Below, piece by piece: positions 40,208 through 50,573 of a stretch of DNA of 64,000 nucleotides. The stretch is from Aptenodytes patagonicus. Taxonomy: Eukaryota > Chordata > Aves > Sphenisciformes > Spheniscidae. Below the pieces are notes generated by a model. That model was not told the DNA's origin. It searched no databases and was given only the letters and a program-made list of their open reading frames with translations. Each line of letters opens with the position of its first letter. Position 1 is the first letter of the stretch. Location of the stretch: positions 28,527,746-28,591,745 of the forward strand of contig NC_134951.1 in the NCBI RefSeq assembly GCF_965638725.1. The letters are read 5' to 3'. Both the position numbers and the translations under genes were made by a program.

Positions 40208-41939
40208 CCATGGTCAAGAGGAGAGTTTCGATTTGGGGTGCCAACATTCACTGGTGGGATCAGATAGGGCCACACATTTGAGATGAACACCAGTAGGTAC
40301 ACATCTGCCATGCAACACCAGCATAACACTTTCTGAGAGCTCATACTGACAGTGGAATACAATATGTTCCTCCTCTCCTTCACCTCTAACTGGTTGATGA
40401 GGTTTGGGATTGGCAAACTCCCTGCAGACATCATCTCTCTCAAGCTATGCGCAGCCATGGACAGGCTAATCTCTCCACAATAGTCTGCACTGACAGCATA
40501 ACGAAGGTGGTGTGTGGCCTATTATATGATGGGACCACTGCCAAGATTTCCACGCCCGGTTGTGTCTCCTGAGAGGTTCCTATCCAGATATAAGCCACAA
40601 TGACTGCTGTTACCCATTCTGCAAGTCCTAGTGAAACACTGTTTAGGAGGGCACTTGCAGCTGTGAGGCTGCATGCATACTGTGCTGGTTCATGCACAGG
40701 TTCCCCCATTCTTCTTGACTGAGCCCGGAGTGGGCTGACCTCAGGGCAATGCTGGAGTATGGCTGACAATAAGAAGAATGAGACGGCACCTGCTGCCTTG
40801 AGGTTGACCAAGCAATGCAGCTGGGGTGGGAAGCATGCATGGTGTATTACTGTGGTGGGAAGAGTGAAAAGGCCATGAGGCTGTAGCAACCACTTAGTAC
40901 CATGGAACATCTATAAAGTCATCTTCTTTTACCTGTGTTGTTGACTCTGAGTGCTTGAGCACTTGTGTGTGTGAATCTGTGTGTGTGAGGAATGGGATTT
41001 CTTTGGCATGGGCAATTGGTGTCAGTTTCTCTTCCTCTACCTCTGACTTTGACGCTGAATCTGTTGATTTAAATATCTGAGGCACGTTGGTCCCAGAGGC
41101 TGTGTCTAGCAAGTCGCACTGTGGCAGGACTCTACTTAGACGTCTGATGAAATTTGTCACCTAAGCCACCACTATTCTGAGTTACACGTAACCTGGATTA
41201 GCATCATAAGAATTGAGATAGGCAGCCCTGAAATGTTTGAATTAAAAGTGGCACTGCTTGATATCGTGCCAACAACACACAGCAGTGAGCTGCCAGGCTG
41301 TTGCCAAACAGGGTGAAAGCACTCCCATTCCTGTGGGAATGGCTCCAAACATATGGAGACCAAAGTGACAGTGAGAAAATCACTTTAACGCAGCTTTTCT
41401 CTGCATATAGCATCCAGAAGCTAGTAACTCACAGTTTGGGAGGGTGAATCCTATTCTCTCTTTAGTACATGGGAGAGAGAAGATATTGTGGGATAATACT
41501 GGTGAAGTGGGTTTGCTTAAAAACTTTTACTGCATTGCAGCCATAATAATAAAGACTAGTAAGTATAAACTATTGTAGACATTACAAATCAGTGATGTAT
41601 TTTGTGCAAGGAGTCATCAGTTAAGTTTCCATTTAAGTTCAAAGAAAGGGATGGCCCATATTGCAGAGTTTAAACTGGAGATAAGCAATTACACAGGCTC
41701 TCTGATGCACTGAGTTGTGTCTACTGGCAAATGACTGAATTGGGTCTGGCATCCTGGTTTCTTCCTAAACTGACCGAAAGCCACTTAGTTTTCCTGGCAC
41801 AAGGTAGCAGTACTGCAATTCTCCCTCCGTGTCTGGGTGCAAGCCTTGACCCCAGCCCGCTTGCAGCAGCCAGGAGAAGGAAAGGTGCCACGGTCTTCTG
41901 ATGGGGTGGGCTCTGCCATCCGTCCTGAGAGTGACCTTC
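40208..41939. other. Intergenic DNA with a run of minus-strand open frames
   Basis: Three minus-strand open frames follow one another with small overlaps: 40894-41160, 40440-40910 and 40090-40458 (the last runs into the LTR). Together they cover about 950 bases. They include an acidic Ser/Thr-rich stretch (STDSASKSEVEEEKLTP) and hydrophobic stretches. I recognise no family. It may be a decayed coding or retroviral segment, or chance. The rest is unremarkable. Confidence 0.35.
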
Positions 41940-41944
41940 AGCAC

Positions 41945-42508
41945 TGTCCTGGTTTTGGCAGGGACAGAGTTAATTTCCTTCCTAGTAGCTGGTACAGTGC
42001 TGTGTTTTGGATTTAGGATGAGAACAATGTTGATAACACACCGATGTTTTAGTTGTTGCTAGGTAGTGCTTACACTAGCCAAGGACTTTTCAGCTTCCCA
42101 TGCTCTACTGACTGAGAAGGCTGGAGGTGCACAAGAAGCTGGGAGGGGGCACAGGCAAACTGGCCAAAGGGACATTCCATACCATGTGACGTCATGCTCA
42201 GTACATAAACTGGGGAAAGCTGGCCGGGGGGGCCGCTGCTCGGGGACTGGCTGGGCATCGGTCGGCGGGTGGTGAGCAATTGTACTGTGCATCACTTGCT
42301 TTGTGTATTTATTATTATTATTATTACATTATTATTACTATTATTGTTATTATTATTTTATTTCAATTATTAAACTCTTTTTAAGTCAACCCACGAGTTT
42401 TTCTCACTTGTGCTCTTCCAATTCTCTCCCCCATCCCACTGGGGCGCGGGGGGGAGTGAGCGAGCAGCTGGGTGGTGCTCAGTTGCTGGCTGAGGTTAAA
42501 CCACAACA
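41945..42508 (+). repeat. Solo LTR, young ERVL-type family
   Basis: A 564-bp LTR from TGTCCTGGTTTTGGCAGGG to AAACCACAACA, flanked by a perfect 5-bp duplication AGCAC (41940-41944 and 42509-42513). It carries a palindromic CRE at 42187-42194, a TATA-like CATAAA at 42204-42209, an ATT trinucleotide run and an ATTAAA polyadenylation-type hexamer at 42369-42374, followed by a G-rich 3' end. It is nearly identical to the 5' LTR at 47861. It lies in sense orientation about 3 kb upstream of TINAG exon 1. Confidence 0.93.
42187..42194 (+). promoter_or_regulatory. Palindromic CRE (TGACGTCA) in LTR
   Basis: Perfect CREB/ATF-site palindrome 9 nt before the CATAAA TATA-like element. The same arrangement occurs at 48103-48110 and 60055-60062 in the other two young LTRs. 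Confidence 0.7.
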
Positions 42509-42513
42509 AGCAC

Positions 42514-44054
42514 CCAGAGCCTCACTTGCCAGTGCTATCACCTGTACTCTGAAGGTTATTAGAAATGAGATTTTATGGTGTCTAATAGGCCCATTCAGAC
42601 AAATCAGGGACATTTTCGAAAGAAAGGCTGTGGAATAATCCTACTCCAGCTTTAAAGAGATTCTTGGACATTTTAAACTGGTTTTTATCTGTTACTCCAC
42701 CAAGTGTTCAGTGATATAAATACTTGAATTCCTGCCAAATGTGTGGTGTTTTTTGAAGCTCAAGGGTAGACATCAGGTAGAACTGAAACAGTTACAAGTC
42801 AGATATTTTTGTACTTAATTGTACTGAATAGTTACAGGTAAGTCAACAGGTGCTTTCATACAGTGAACATAAAGCTACTTTTGCTTACAAAGGAAACTGC
42901 TGAAATAAAAATATTTGCTGAACCACAACAGAATAGATTTGTGGGGTTTTTTTTAACTTTTGAACACATGCCAATAAATGGGAATTGGATTTTATCAAGC
43001 ATCAGCATGGTTTCTTGTGTCACAAACCAAAGCTGTTTAGAAGCGCAAGTTACATTTTCACATCCCTTTAAAAGAAACCTCATTCCTGTGTAAACTAGCT
43101 CACGTCATTTCCAAGCAAATCCCTTGCCTCTGGTTTATCATCAGCAAGATTTTAAAGTTGAAAATTTAAAAAAACCCACCAAACAGAACCAAATGAAACC
43201 GGAGGTCTGTAACTTAAAACACAGATATGCCTGTTCACTTAATCTGACTGGCTGATAACATTTATCACATATGGTAGCTTTTTTTCTTTCTTATGCTTCC
43301 AGAGCAAGGAGATAACTTTGTAAAACTATTTCCAAGGATGTGTAATAACAAAGGAGATTTGCATTTTGCTAGTGTTAGTGCAAATCAGGAGTCATTCTCT
43401 TGGAACTGATGGAGTCGCGTAGACATAAGGAAAAGAACTGGATTATCATTTCTAGTGAGCACTTCACTTGTGTTTCCATGAACATGTCTTTTCTCATTTT
43501 CCTCACGTTATATCTGATGCATTATAGCAGTCAGTGACAGACTTAACGTTGTCCAGATTTTTATCTCATAAACAAAACTTAATAAAAAACCACAGAGCAA
43601 GTTTGAAGGCTAAGATTTATGTCCTATTATGTGATGTACAGTGATTGCATGTTGCTGACCTTGGCCTTTCTATTAACTTCCACACAGAAGATTGCTTGCA
43701 ACAGAGCAAAATAAAAATCGTGTGGTCTGATGCAATTTTCCCTCATCCACAGTTCTTCAGCTGTGGTGGAGACAGTGTGGGAGGCAGGTCCAATAAAAGC
43801 ACTGCTAGCAAGAGATTGTATTAAAGACTTGAACATTTGGATTACGAGCCCATATGTGTATAAACACACACACATATTCCCTCTTAATGTCTCTGCCATT
43901 CATGGCAATGCATCCAAACCAGCTGTGCTGCCAGCTGTGCTTTCAAAAGTAGTGCCCTTTGATGCTATGGCTTCCTGCAGCACTGAAAAGCCCAGCTGAG
44001 GTCACAAAGGGAAAGATTCCCTTCATTCCCTAGAAAACAGTCTGCCATTAACTT
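42514..44054. other. Intergenic DNA, nothing recognised
   Basis: Unique AT-rich sequence between the solo LTR and a CR1 fragment. Confidence 0.5.
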
Positions 44055-44443
44055 AGAATCATAGAATCATAGAATCATTGAGGTTGGAAAAGACCTCTAA
44101 GATCATCGAGTCCAACCGTCAACCCAACACCACCATGCCCACTAAACCATGTCCCTAAGCGCCTCATCTACACGTCTTTTAAATACCTCCAGGGATGGGG
44201 ACTCAACCACTTCCCTGGGCAGCCTCTTCCAATCTTTAACCACTCTTTCAGTAAAGACATTTTTCCTCACATCCAATCTAAACCTCCCCTGGCGCAACTT
44301 GAGGCCATTTCCTCTCGTCCTATCACTAGTTACTTGAGAGAAGGGACCAACACCCACCTCGCTACAACCTCCTTTCAGGTAGTTGTAGAGAGCGATGAGG
44401 TCTCCCCTGAGCCTCCTCTTCTCCAGGCTAAACAACCCCAGTT
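44055..44443 (-). mobile_element. CR1 3' fragment, minus strand, young subfamily
   Basis: Reversed octamer tail (AGAATCATAGAATCATAGAATC) followed by the 3' UTR and the last roughly 97 codons of ORF2, open on the minus strand from 44435 to 44142. It is almost identical to the 3' end of the CR1 at 3780-6243, so it belongs to the same subfamily. It is truncated at about 44443. Confidence 0.93.
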
Positions 44444-45543
44444 TCTCTATTTTACTACAAAATGGAGACAGAATGATGACTGTTTTTTACCCCTGCTTGT
44501 TCAACTCTGGAGACTTAAATTTTCTTGTAACTGTTCAGATTTCAAACTATGATATTTTTGCAATTTAGCCTTATGTGCTACCTCTGCTAGGAACTTCAAA
44601 GTCCTTTGCTGCTTTTTTCTGATTTTTTTTAAAGTTTTGGCAACAGTACCATGCATATTTCTTTAGGTCTGCTGTTGAAAAACCTGGAGATCATAGATCA
44701 AGTTGTAAAGGCTGTTAGATATATCTTTTGATATTTGCCCTGTTTTTCTTTTCAGTTTTATTAATATAGCCATTTCCTTTTTAAATAGGAATGAGCACTC
44801 ATCAGTGGGTATTTTTTATGCTATTTACAGTGATTACCAAGTTCATTTTGACTAAAGAAATGCAAACCTTAAAAGAATATCTTTGGGTAATAGTTTATAC
44901 TGAATATCACCTGACTTTTTTTTAATTTGCCCACAGTAAAACAGTGCAAAATTAAGCATATAAAGCTACGCTAGATAATTGGAAACAAGATTGAAACCAG
45001 GGATGCAAGATAAGTTTACTGCAGTGGTATAGCCCTGCATATCAGAAAAGAAAATGTAGATGAAATACAATCTAAGTGTTATATAGTTTCCAATCATATG
45101 GATAACATATTAGTTACAGGTAAATGAAGCTTGAAAGAAAGAGAGCTTCCTTTGACACCATGTACTCATTCCTCATATTGTTTTGATTTTAGAAGTTAAA
45201 AATATAGAGCTAAAATATTGGACCATGTATATTCTGTATATTCTGAAACCTTTACTATAAACTTTCTCATTTGCAAAAGAATGCACCCAACGTTTCATAA
45301 TGATGAATACATAGTTGTGACTCTGTTTCCAGTATCTCTGTATCTTGGGCAAATAAATCAGTTTACAACATGTCTGACTAATAATTAACACATACAGAGC
45401 CTTCCTAGAAAACCATAGTCTGCAGCTTTCTGTTTAGATTTCTTTCTGAATACTAACTAAAGGTATTACATCTACAGTAAATGGACATTTACCGATAAAG
45501 TGAAGCACAGAGAGCCTTAAAAAAGGCTGCTAGAGGCAGAAGA
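44444..45543. other. TINAG upstream region
   Basis: AT-rich flank holding the presumed TINAG promoter. An HNF1-like site (45377-45389) and a TTAAAAAA element about 25 nt before the ATG (near 45517) are visible. No CpG island is present. Confidence 0.45.
45377..45389 (+). promoter_or_regulatory. HNF1-like site upstream of TINAG
   Basis: ACTAATAATTAAC matches 10 of the 12 fixed positions of the HNF1 consensus GTTAATNATTAAC. It lies about 155 nt before the ATG of a gene known for kidney tubule expression, where HNF1 factors act. This is sequence match only. Confidence 0.35.
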
Positions 45544-45913
45544 ATGTGGCTCAAAAGTCAGATTTTGCTCTTATATTGCATTGCAAGTGAAGTTTGGATG
45601 GCAAAGCAGCTTGACTCTAGAAGAAATTTCCCCCGAGGACTTTACTCTGTTGAAGATGGTGGTTCTGCAAAGTGGAGCAGGCTAAAAAGGAGTCTGTATC
45701 AGGGAAGGTCCTGCAGGATACGAGGCTGCTGCACAGGAAGAGATGATGACTGCAGCTTTAACATCGTCTCCAAAGCAGCTATATGTTACTGTGACCAGTT
45801 CTGTGCCTCAGGTTCTCCTGGCCCTGTAGACTGTTGTGCTGACTACTGGGAAGTCTGTGACAACCCTGTTGAGCCCACCAGGTCAGATGAGCCTTGGCCA
45901 TCTCCAACATCGG
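45544..45913 (+). CDS. TINAG: TINAG exon 1: signal peptide and Cys-rich somatomedin-B-like module
   Basis: Start codon to the end of exon 1: 123 codons plus one base, donor G|GTACGT. TINAG is a secreted basement-membrane glycoprotein of kidney tubules with a catalytically altered cathepsin-B-like C-terminal domain. Residues 1-20 (MWLKSQILLLYCIASEVWMA) form a signal peptide. Residues 57-105 hold ten cysteines in the spacing of the TINAG/somatomedin-B-like module, with GCCTGRDDDCSFN and CYCDQFC motifs that align with human TINAG as I recall it. An RLKRS basic stretch precedes the module. The first ATG is chosen because the signal peptide starts there. The exon ends in phase 1 and joins exon 2 to give GCYKDG. 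Confidence 0.93.
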
Positions 45914-47860
45914 GTACGTATAGAGAAAATGCTCAGTTGGCATCACAATAAAAATATACTTGGAAGTAAAATTACTGATTAATCAGTATATATAGTGTAT
46001 ACATCCTAAAAATGTGATTAAGACATAGTGGACAAAGACACTGAGTTTGAAACTGGAGTAAGAATTATGCTCGCTGCTATTTTTTTGTTTGTAGGGACAG
46101 ATTTTTTTCAGCGTTGGTTAGATCATATTTCTGCTGGACACAAACTCTGTTTTACCTGCAACTTCTCAGAGATAACCTCATTGGATCAAAATTAGTGTGA
46201 TCTCATCAACTTCAATAGATCTTCACAGATTAACATAAGATGAACAGCAACCTCTAAATTTTTGTATCCATCAGCACTAACAAATCATCAAGAAAATTGA
46301 GCATTATCCTGAATGATACTGTTATGAAGTATTCTGCAATGGTTTTGATCTAGCATAGCTTTCCTGTGGGACACCATTTTTCCCACAACAGCTCAGGTGC
46401 CGAAGTAGGTGAAGGGATGTGGTTAGAACGAGGATTTCTGGCATATTTTATTTTCTTACAAGTTAGTTTGTAGTGGAAGTTCCTCCAGGACTAATCTAAA
46501 CTCAGTCTATTTTTTTGAGAACTAGAGATTGCAAAGAAAGGATCTACAAACAGCTGGTCCTCCCTTGGTTCCTGCATGGGCCAAATCTCTCCTGGTGAGA
46601 AAAGTTTAGAATAGTGGATTTTAAGACTATGTACCTTCTTACTATTCGTAGACCAAATCTGGCTGAAAATGTGGAGACTGTACCAAACTTTCAAAAGCCT
46701 AAAATCAACAAAAATACCGCCACAACTTTTTAAAATGAACTCTTTCTTTGCAATAACCCTGCTGCTTGCATTCCAGCACTCAGACCGCAAACTCTTTAGG
46801 AGGCTATGCTCTTAAGCCAGGCATGCAGCCAAAATCTGATAAGTAGGAGTGCCAGAAATGCTGTAAAACAAATTTGATTTTCCAAAGTGTTTCTAATCAT
46901 CTAAAAGAATGTTCTATGATTTATGTAAATAAAGACATTTGTTTCATATTTATTTGGTGCAGTGGTGTATATTATTTCCAACAGATCAGGGGGTTGTTGT
47001 CGTAAGCTCTACATAAACATTTAGCAATGTTTCCGCTCCAGAGCTGACAGCCTGTGGGCCTAGTTTGGCAAACTCTTTCACGGAAACAAATCACTACAAA
47101 ACCTGCAGCAGTTTGTCAGGTGGATCCTGCCATAGGTCTACCTCTAAAAGGTAAAAGTGTAACAGAAGGTTTAGATAAGGGAATAGGTGAGGGGTAATAT
47201 TTTCACTGCCTTTCTTAATTCAATTTTTTGCTTGTGTGTTCACTGTTTTGTAACTCCTGGACTGTACATGCCTGCCAGAGGTAGCAATTATATTTAGTCT
47301 ATTCAAGCAACTTTATTTGTCCTATAGGTGAGCTTGTATCTTTTTTTTATATATCTCATCTCAAAACAAGGTCCTGTTTTTCTAATCCTTAAAGTGCTTC
47401 ATTGACAGAAAGTCTGAGCATTTTTTAATCTATTTATTGGAGATTTGTTATACAGGTAATTTAAAGGGTAAAAGGAGAATAACAAAGCAGCCAAAATACA
47501 GCAGGAAAAAATTACAACTTTAAAGGAACTTTCTAGAACTGAAATGTCTGAGGAACAGGGAAGAGAGAATGAAATTGGAAGAAAAAAATGGGGAAAAGCA
47601 AAAGACTGAATATCTGAAGATTAAGCAAACTATGAAGCATTTTTAGAAATTACTTAAGTATATTAGCTGACTTTCAGTAACTGAGACTACACTTCTGCCT
47701 TTGGCTAAGAATTATTTAAGCACTAGAAGACCACGTATGCCGAAGTACTTTTCACCTGGAAGATTTTGATCTTTTGGTTGCCTGTGGTTTTGCTCTCAGT
47801 GCTTCCTGAGTCATATAACTTTAAATAAACCAATAAACTGAAGTGCTTTACATGGGCTGG
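45914..47860. other. TINAG intron 1, part before ERV copy 1
   Basis: AT-rich unique intron. Nothing is recognised before the LTR at 47861. Confidence 0.6.
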
Positions 47861-48420
47861 TGACCTGGTTTCGGCAGGGATAGAGTTAATTTCCTTCCTA
47901 GTAGCTGGCAGAGTGCTGTGTTTCGGATTTAGGATGAGAACAATGTTGATAACACACCGATGTTTTAGTTGTTGCTAAGTAGTGCTTACACTAGCCAAGG
48001 ACTTTTCAGCTTCCCATGCTCTACCGACTGAGAAGGCTGGAGGTGCACAAGAAGCTGGGAGGGGGCACAGGCAAACTGGCCAAAGGGACATTCCATACCA
48101 TGTGACGTCATGCTCAGTACATAAACTGGGGAAAGCTGGCCGGGGGGGCTGCTGCTCGGGGACTGGCTGGGCATCGGTCGGCGGGTGGTGAGCAATTGTA
48201 CTGTGCATCACTTGCTTTGTGTATTGTTGTTATTATTATTACATTATCATTATTATATTTATTATTATTTTATTTCAATTATTAAACTGTTTTTATCTCA
48301 ACCCACGAGTTTTTCTCACTTCTACTCTTCCAATTCTCTCCCCCATCCCACCGGGGGGTGGGGGGGAGTGAGCGAGCAGCTGGGTGGTGCTCAGTTGCTG
48401 GCTGAGGTTAAACCACGACA
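47861..48420 (+). repeat. 5' LTR of ERV copy 1
   Basis: 560 bp, TGACCTGGTTTCGG to CCACGACA. It contains a CRE at 48103-48110, CATAAA at 48120-48125, an ATT-rich run, ATTAAA at 48281-48286 and a poly-G segment near the 3' end. It is nearly identical to the solo LTR at 41945. No partner 3' LTR is present. Confidence 0.93.
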
Positions 48421-48428
48421 GTCCTTTT

Positions 48429-48446
48429 TGGCGCCCAACATGGAGC
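48429..48446 (+). other. Primer-binding site, tRNA-Lys1,2 type, two changes
   Basis: TGGCGCCCAACATGGAGC lies 8 nt after the LTR end. It differs from the copy 2 site by two G-to-A changes. The unmutated form is the 18-nt complement of the tRNA-Lys1,2 3' end used by several retroviruses, including foamy viruses. Confidence 0.8.
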
Positions 48447-48522
48447 ACGAAGGGTTTGAGATAATAACAGATTAACTGGAGCGTATTAAGGAATTTATAC
48501 CTGTTAACAGTTGTGGGTCACA

Positions 48523-50298
48523 ATGTTGGTTCCTCTGTTCTCGATATTGATTTGTATAATCTGCATCGTGCTCCTTTTTTTGCTGTACATGTTAGAGATT
48601 GGTGTTGGTTTTTGCAGTTTGCTGTGGTCTGCAGTGATTGGTGATGTTCCGCTTGGGAGGTTTATTTTTAAAGCATTGACCTTGGGCTTAATTTGGTATG
48701 TGCATTTCACAATGAAACCATTACTGTACTACAGATACCACTTCGTGGAGACAACTAGCAATTGCAGTAATTTTTCTGAGAGTTTTTTTACGGAGGAAAT
48801 ACAGGATGGCAGTGTCACTACCTTTTTCTATGATGTTTCCTCCTTCATTACAGTAACTTTTCAGTATTTTGAACATCCTTGGGCAGTTAAGATACTTCTA
48901 TTGGTATTTCTTCGGAATACTGTTTTGGTTTTGTCTAAAGTTAATAAGCAATTTAAGAATATCATCCAGAGATCCACCCCAAGGCTGGATAGTTATGAGT
49001 GGCAGGGTATGTGGGACAAGATGGGCAAGTACCTAGGCCAATGGGCACCCCCAGTGTTTTGGAACTTCACCCCTGAGCAAGTGCAGAATCCTGAAAAGTT
49101 AGTAGAACATTTGGAAAAAGTATGTTGTCACCCTGGTAACTCCAGAGAGATGCAGATCATTGCAACGTGCTGGGGCCTGGCCCATGCCTACCGAGCCCTG
49201 TTCAACACTATTCAGTGCCCTCAAAGGGAAGAGAAGGTCTCTGGATCTGACAGTAAAACGACACGCACTGCGGCCACTCAGACCCGGGCAACACGCCCTG
49301 CGGCCGCTCAGACCCTGGCGACAGGCCCTGTGGCTGAACCAAAAAGCCAACCTGTGTCGGTATCAGTCACCCCTGTACACAAGAAGAAATCTCGGAAACA
49401 GAAGTCGGCTCGTTTAGTAAGGGAGGAAGAAACTTCCTCTAAAAGGGAGCCAGAGGAAGAAGTGGATGAGGCAGACTACCCTGGAGAAGGGCCATCACGA
49501 GAACAGGAGGAGGAGGGCCGGCAACTGCTCAGGGAAGAAGAAGAGGAAGAATTCATGAAAGAGGCAGTGACCACTCGATCTCTATCCCTGAGTGAGCTGC
49601 GAGATATACGAAAAGATTTCAGCCGTCGTCCAGGCGAGCATATTGTCACCTGGCTGCTCCGATGCTGGGATAATGGGGCCAGTAGCCTGGAATTAGAGGG
49701 TAAAGAAGCCAAGCAGCTGGAATCCCTTTCTAGGGAAAGGGGCATTGACAAAATGATTGGAAAAGGGACACGTATCCTCAGCCTTTGGAGGCGACTCTTG
49801 TCAAGCGTGAAGGAAAGGTATCCCTTCAAGGAAGATGTCATATGTTGCCCAGGCAAGTGGATCACCATGGAGAAGGGTATCCAGTTTCTGAGAGAATTAG
49901 CTGTGCTGGAGGTGATTTATGATGACCTGAGCAATGAACAGCTATGCAAAGATCCAGACGAAGTCAAGTGCACACGACCCATGTGGCGGAAGTTTATAAG
50001 GAGCTCACCATCGTCATATGCCAATTCATTGGCAGTGATGACCTGGAAAGACGGAGAAGAACAAATGGTGGATGAATTGGCTGGTCAACTCCGGCAATAC
50101 AAAGAAAGTCTCTCTTCCTCCCTTGTCTCGGCTGTGGAGAAACTGTCCCAGGAGATCCAGCAATTCAAAGAGGATAGGTCCTACTCCCCACCTGTATGGA
50201 CCAGTATCTCGGCTATTAGGAGTCAGCGTTCTTTTGCTCAAGAGAGAGAATATGAAGGGGTACACACCATCGGCCATCCTATGGTTTTACCTGCGTGA
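48523..50298 (+). CDS. ERV copy 1 gag-like protein with N-terminal membrane segments
   Basis: 591 codons from the ATG at 48523 (an in-frame stretch without ATG precedes it). Residues about 4-23 are a strong hydrophobic helix. Further hydrophobic segments lie near 25-38, 45-62 and 119-138. Two adjacent N-glycosylation sequons (NCS, NFS) fall at residues 80-85. A conserved Trp/Pro-rich part follows (YEWQGMWDKMGKYLGQW, about 158-174). Next come a Thr/Ala/Pro repeat linker (about 247-272), a basic KKKSRKQK patch, a Glu-rich stretch and a capsid-like region (about 370-500, with RPGEHIVTWLLRCWDNGA and LWRRLLSSVKERYPF). I see no CCHC zinc knuckle. The C-terminus is frameshifted: the frame ends at 50298, while the segment leading to the shared UAG at 50537 continues in other frames. 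Confidence 0.82.
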   Translation: MLVPLFSILICIICIVLLFLLYMLEIGVGFCSLLWSAVIGDVPLGRFIFKALTLGLIWYVHFTMKPLLYYRYHFVETTSNCSNFSESFFTEEIQDGSVTTFFYDVSSFITVTFQYFEHPWAVKILLLVFLRNTVLVLSKVNKQFKNIIQRSTPRLDSYEWQGMWDKMGKYLGQWAPPVFWNFTPEQVQNPEKLVEHLEKVCCHPGNSREMQIIATCWGLAHAYRALFNTIQCPQREEKVSGSDSKTTRTAATQTRATRPAAAQTLATGPVAEPKSQPVSVSVTPVHKKKSRKQKSARLVREEETSSKREPEEEVDEADYPGEGPSREQEEEGRQLLREEEEEEFMKEAVTTRSLSLSELRDIRKDFSRRPGEHIVTWLLRCWDNGASSLELEGKEAKQLESLSRERGIDKMIGKGTRILSLWRRLLSSVKERYPFKEDVICCPGKWITMEKGIQFLRELAVLEVIYDDLSNEQLCKDPDEVKCTRPMWRKFIRSSPSSYANSLAVMTWKDGEEQMVDELAGQLRQYKESLSSSLVSAVEKLSQEIQQFKEDRSYSPPVWTSISAIRSQRSFAQEREYEGVHTIGHPMVLPA

Positions 50299-50536
50299 CC
50301 ATGGCGAGGACCTGAGGAAGTAGGATGGAAAACCTACCTCAGCCCTAGGGGCACAGGTACGTGAATTGCAAGGGAAAACAATCACAGAAGGGGGTTCTTC
50401 CAGGAAAATTGCTGCTCCAGTTTCCAGCAGGCAGTTCCCCAGACAGAGTAGAAGGGCTGATCTTACTTGTGATATTAATGAAGAAACTTCTGACTCGTAT
50501 TTACAAGAAATGAGAAACGAGTACTGTGATGAGGAC

Positions 50537-50573
50537 TAGAAGGGCCCTGCCTCCAGCCAGGGGGAGGAAAGGG
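50537..50573 (+). promoter_or_regulatory. Gag-pol UAG junction with GC-rich downstream fold, copy 1
   Basis: TAG at 50537-50539 is followed in the same frame by the protease region. From 50545 the RNA can form a hairpin (CCTCC 50550-50554 with GGAGG 50563-50567, extendable by CCC/GGG) or an alternative CCCTG/CAGGG stem. The layout resembles gammaretroviral stop-codon read-through. Function is inferred. Confidence 0.5.

Noticed and set aside
46491..46790. 99-codon minus-strand open frame in TINAG intron 1
   Set aside because: No family features. Length is within chance expectation for this much AT-rich sequence.
41945..48420. Treating the LTR at 41945 as a 5' LTR paired with 47861
   Set aside because: It has its own 5-bp duplication on both sides and no PBS or gag after it, and TINAG exon 1 lies between.
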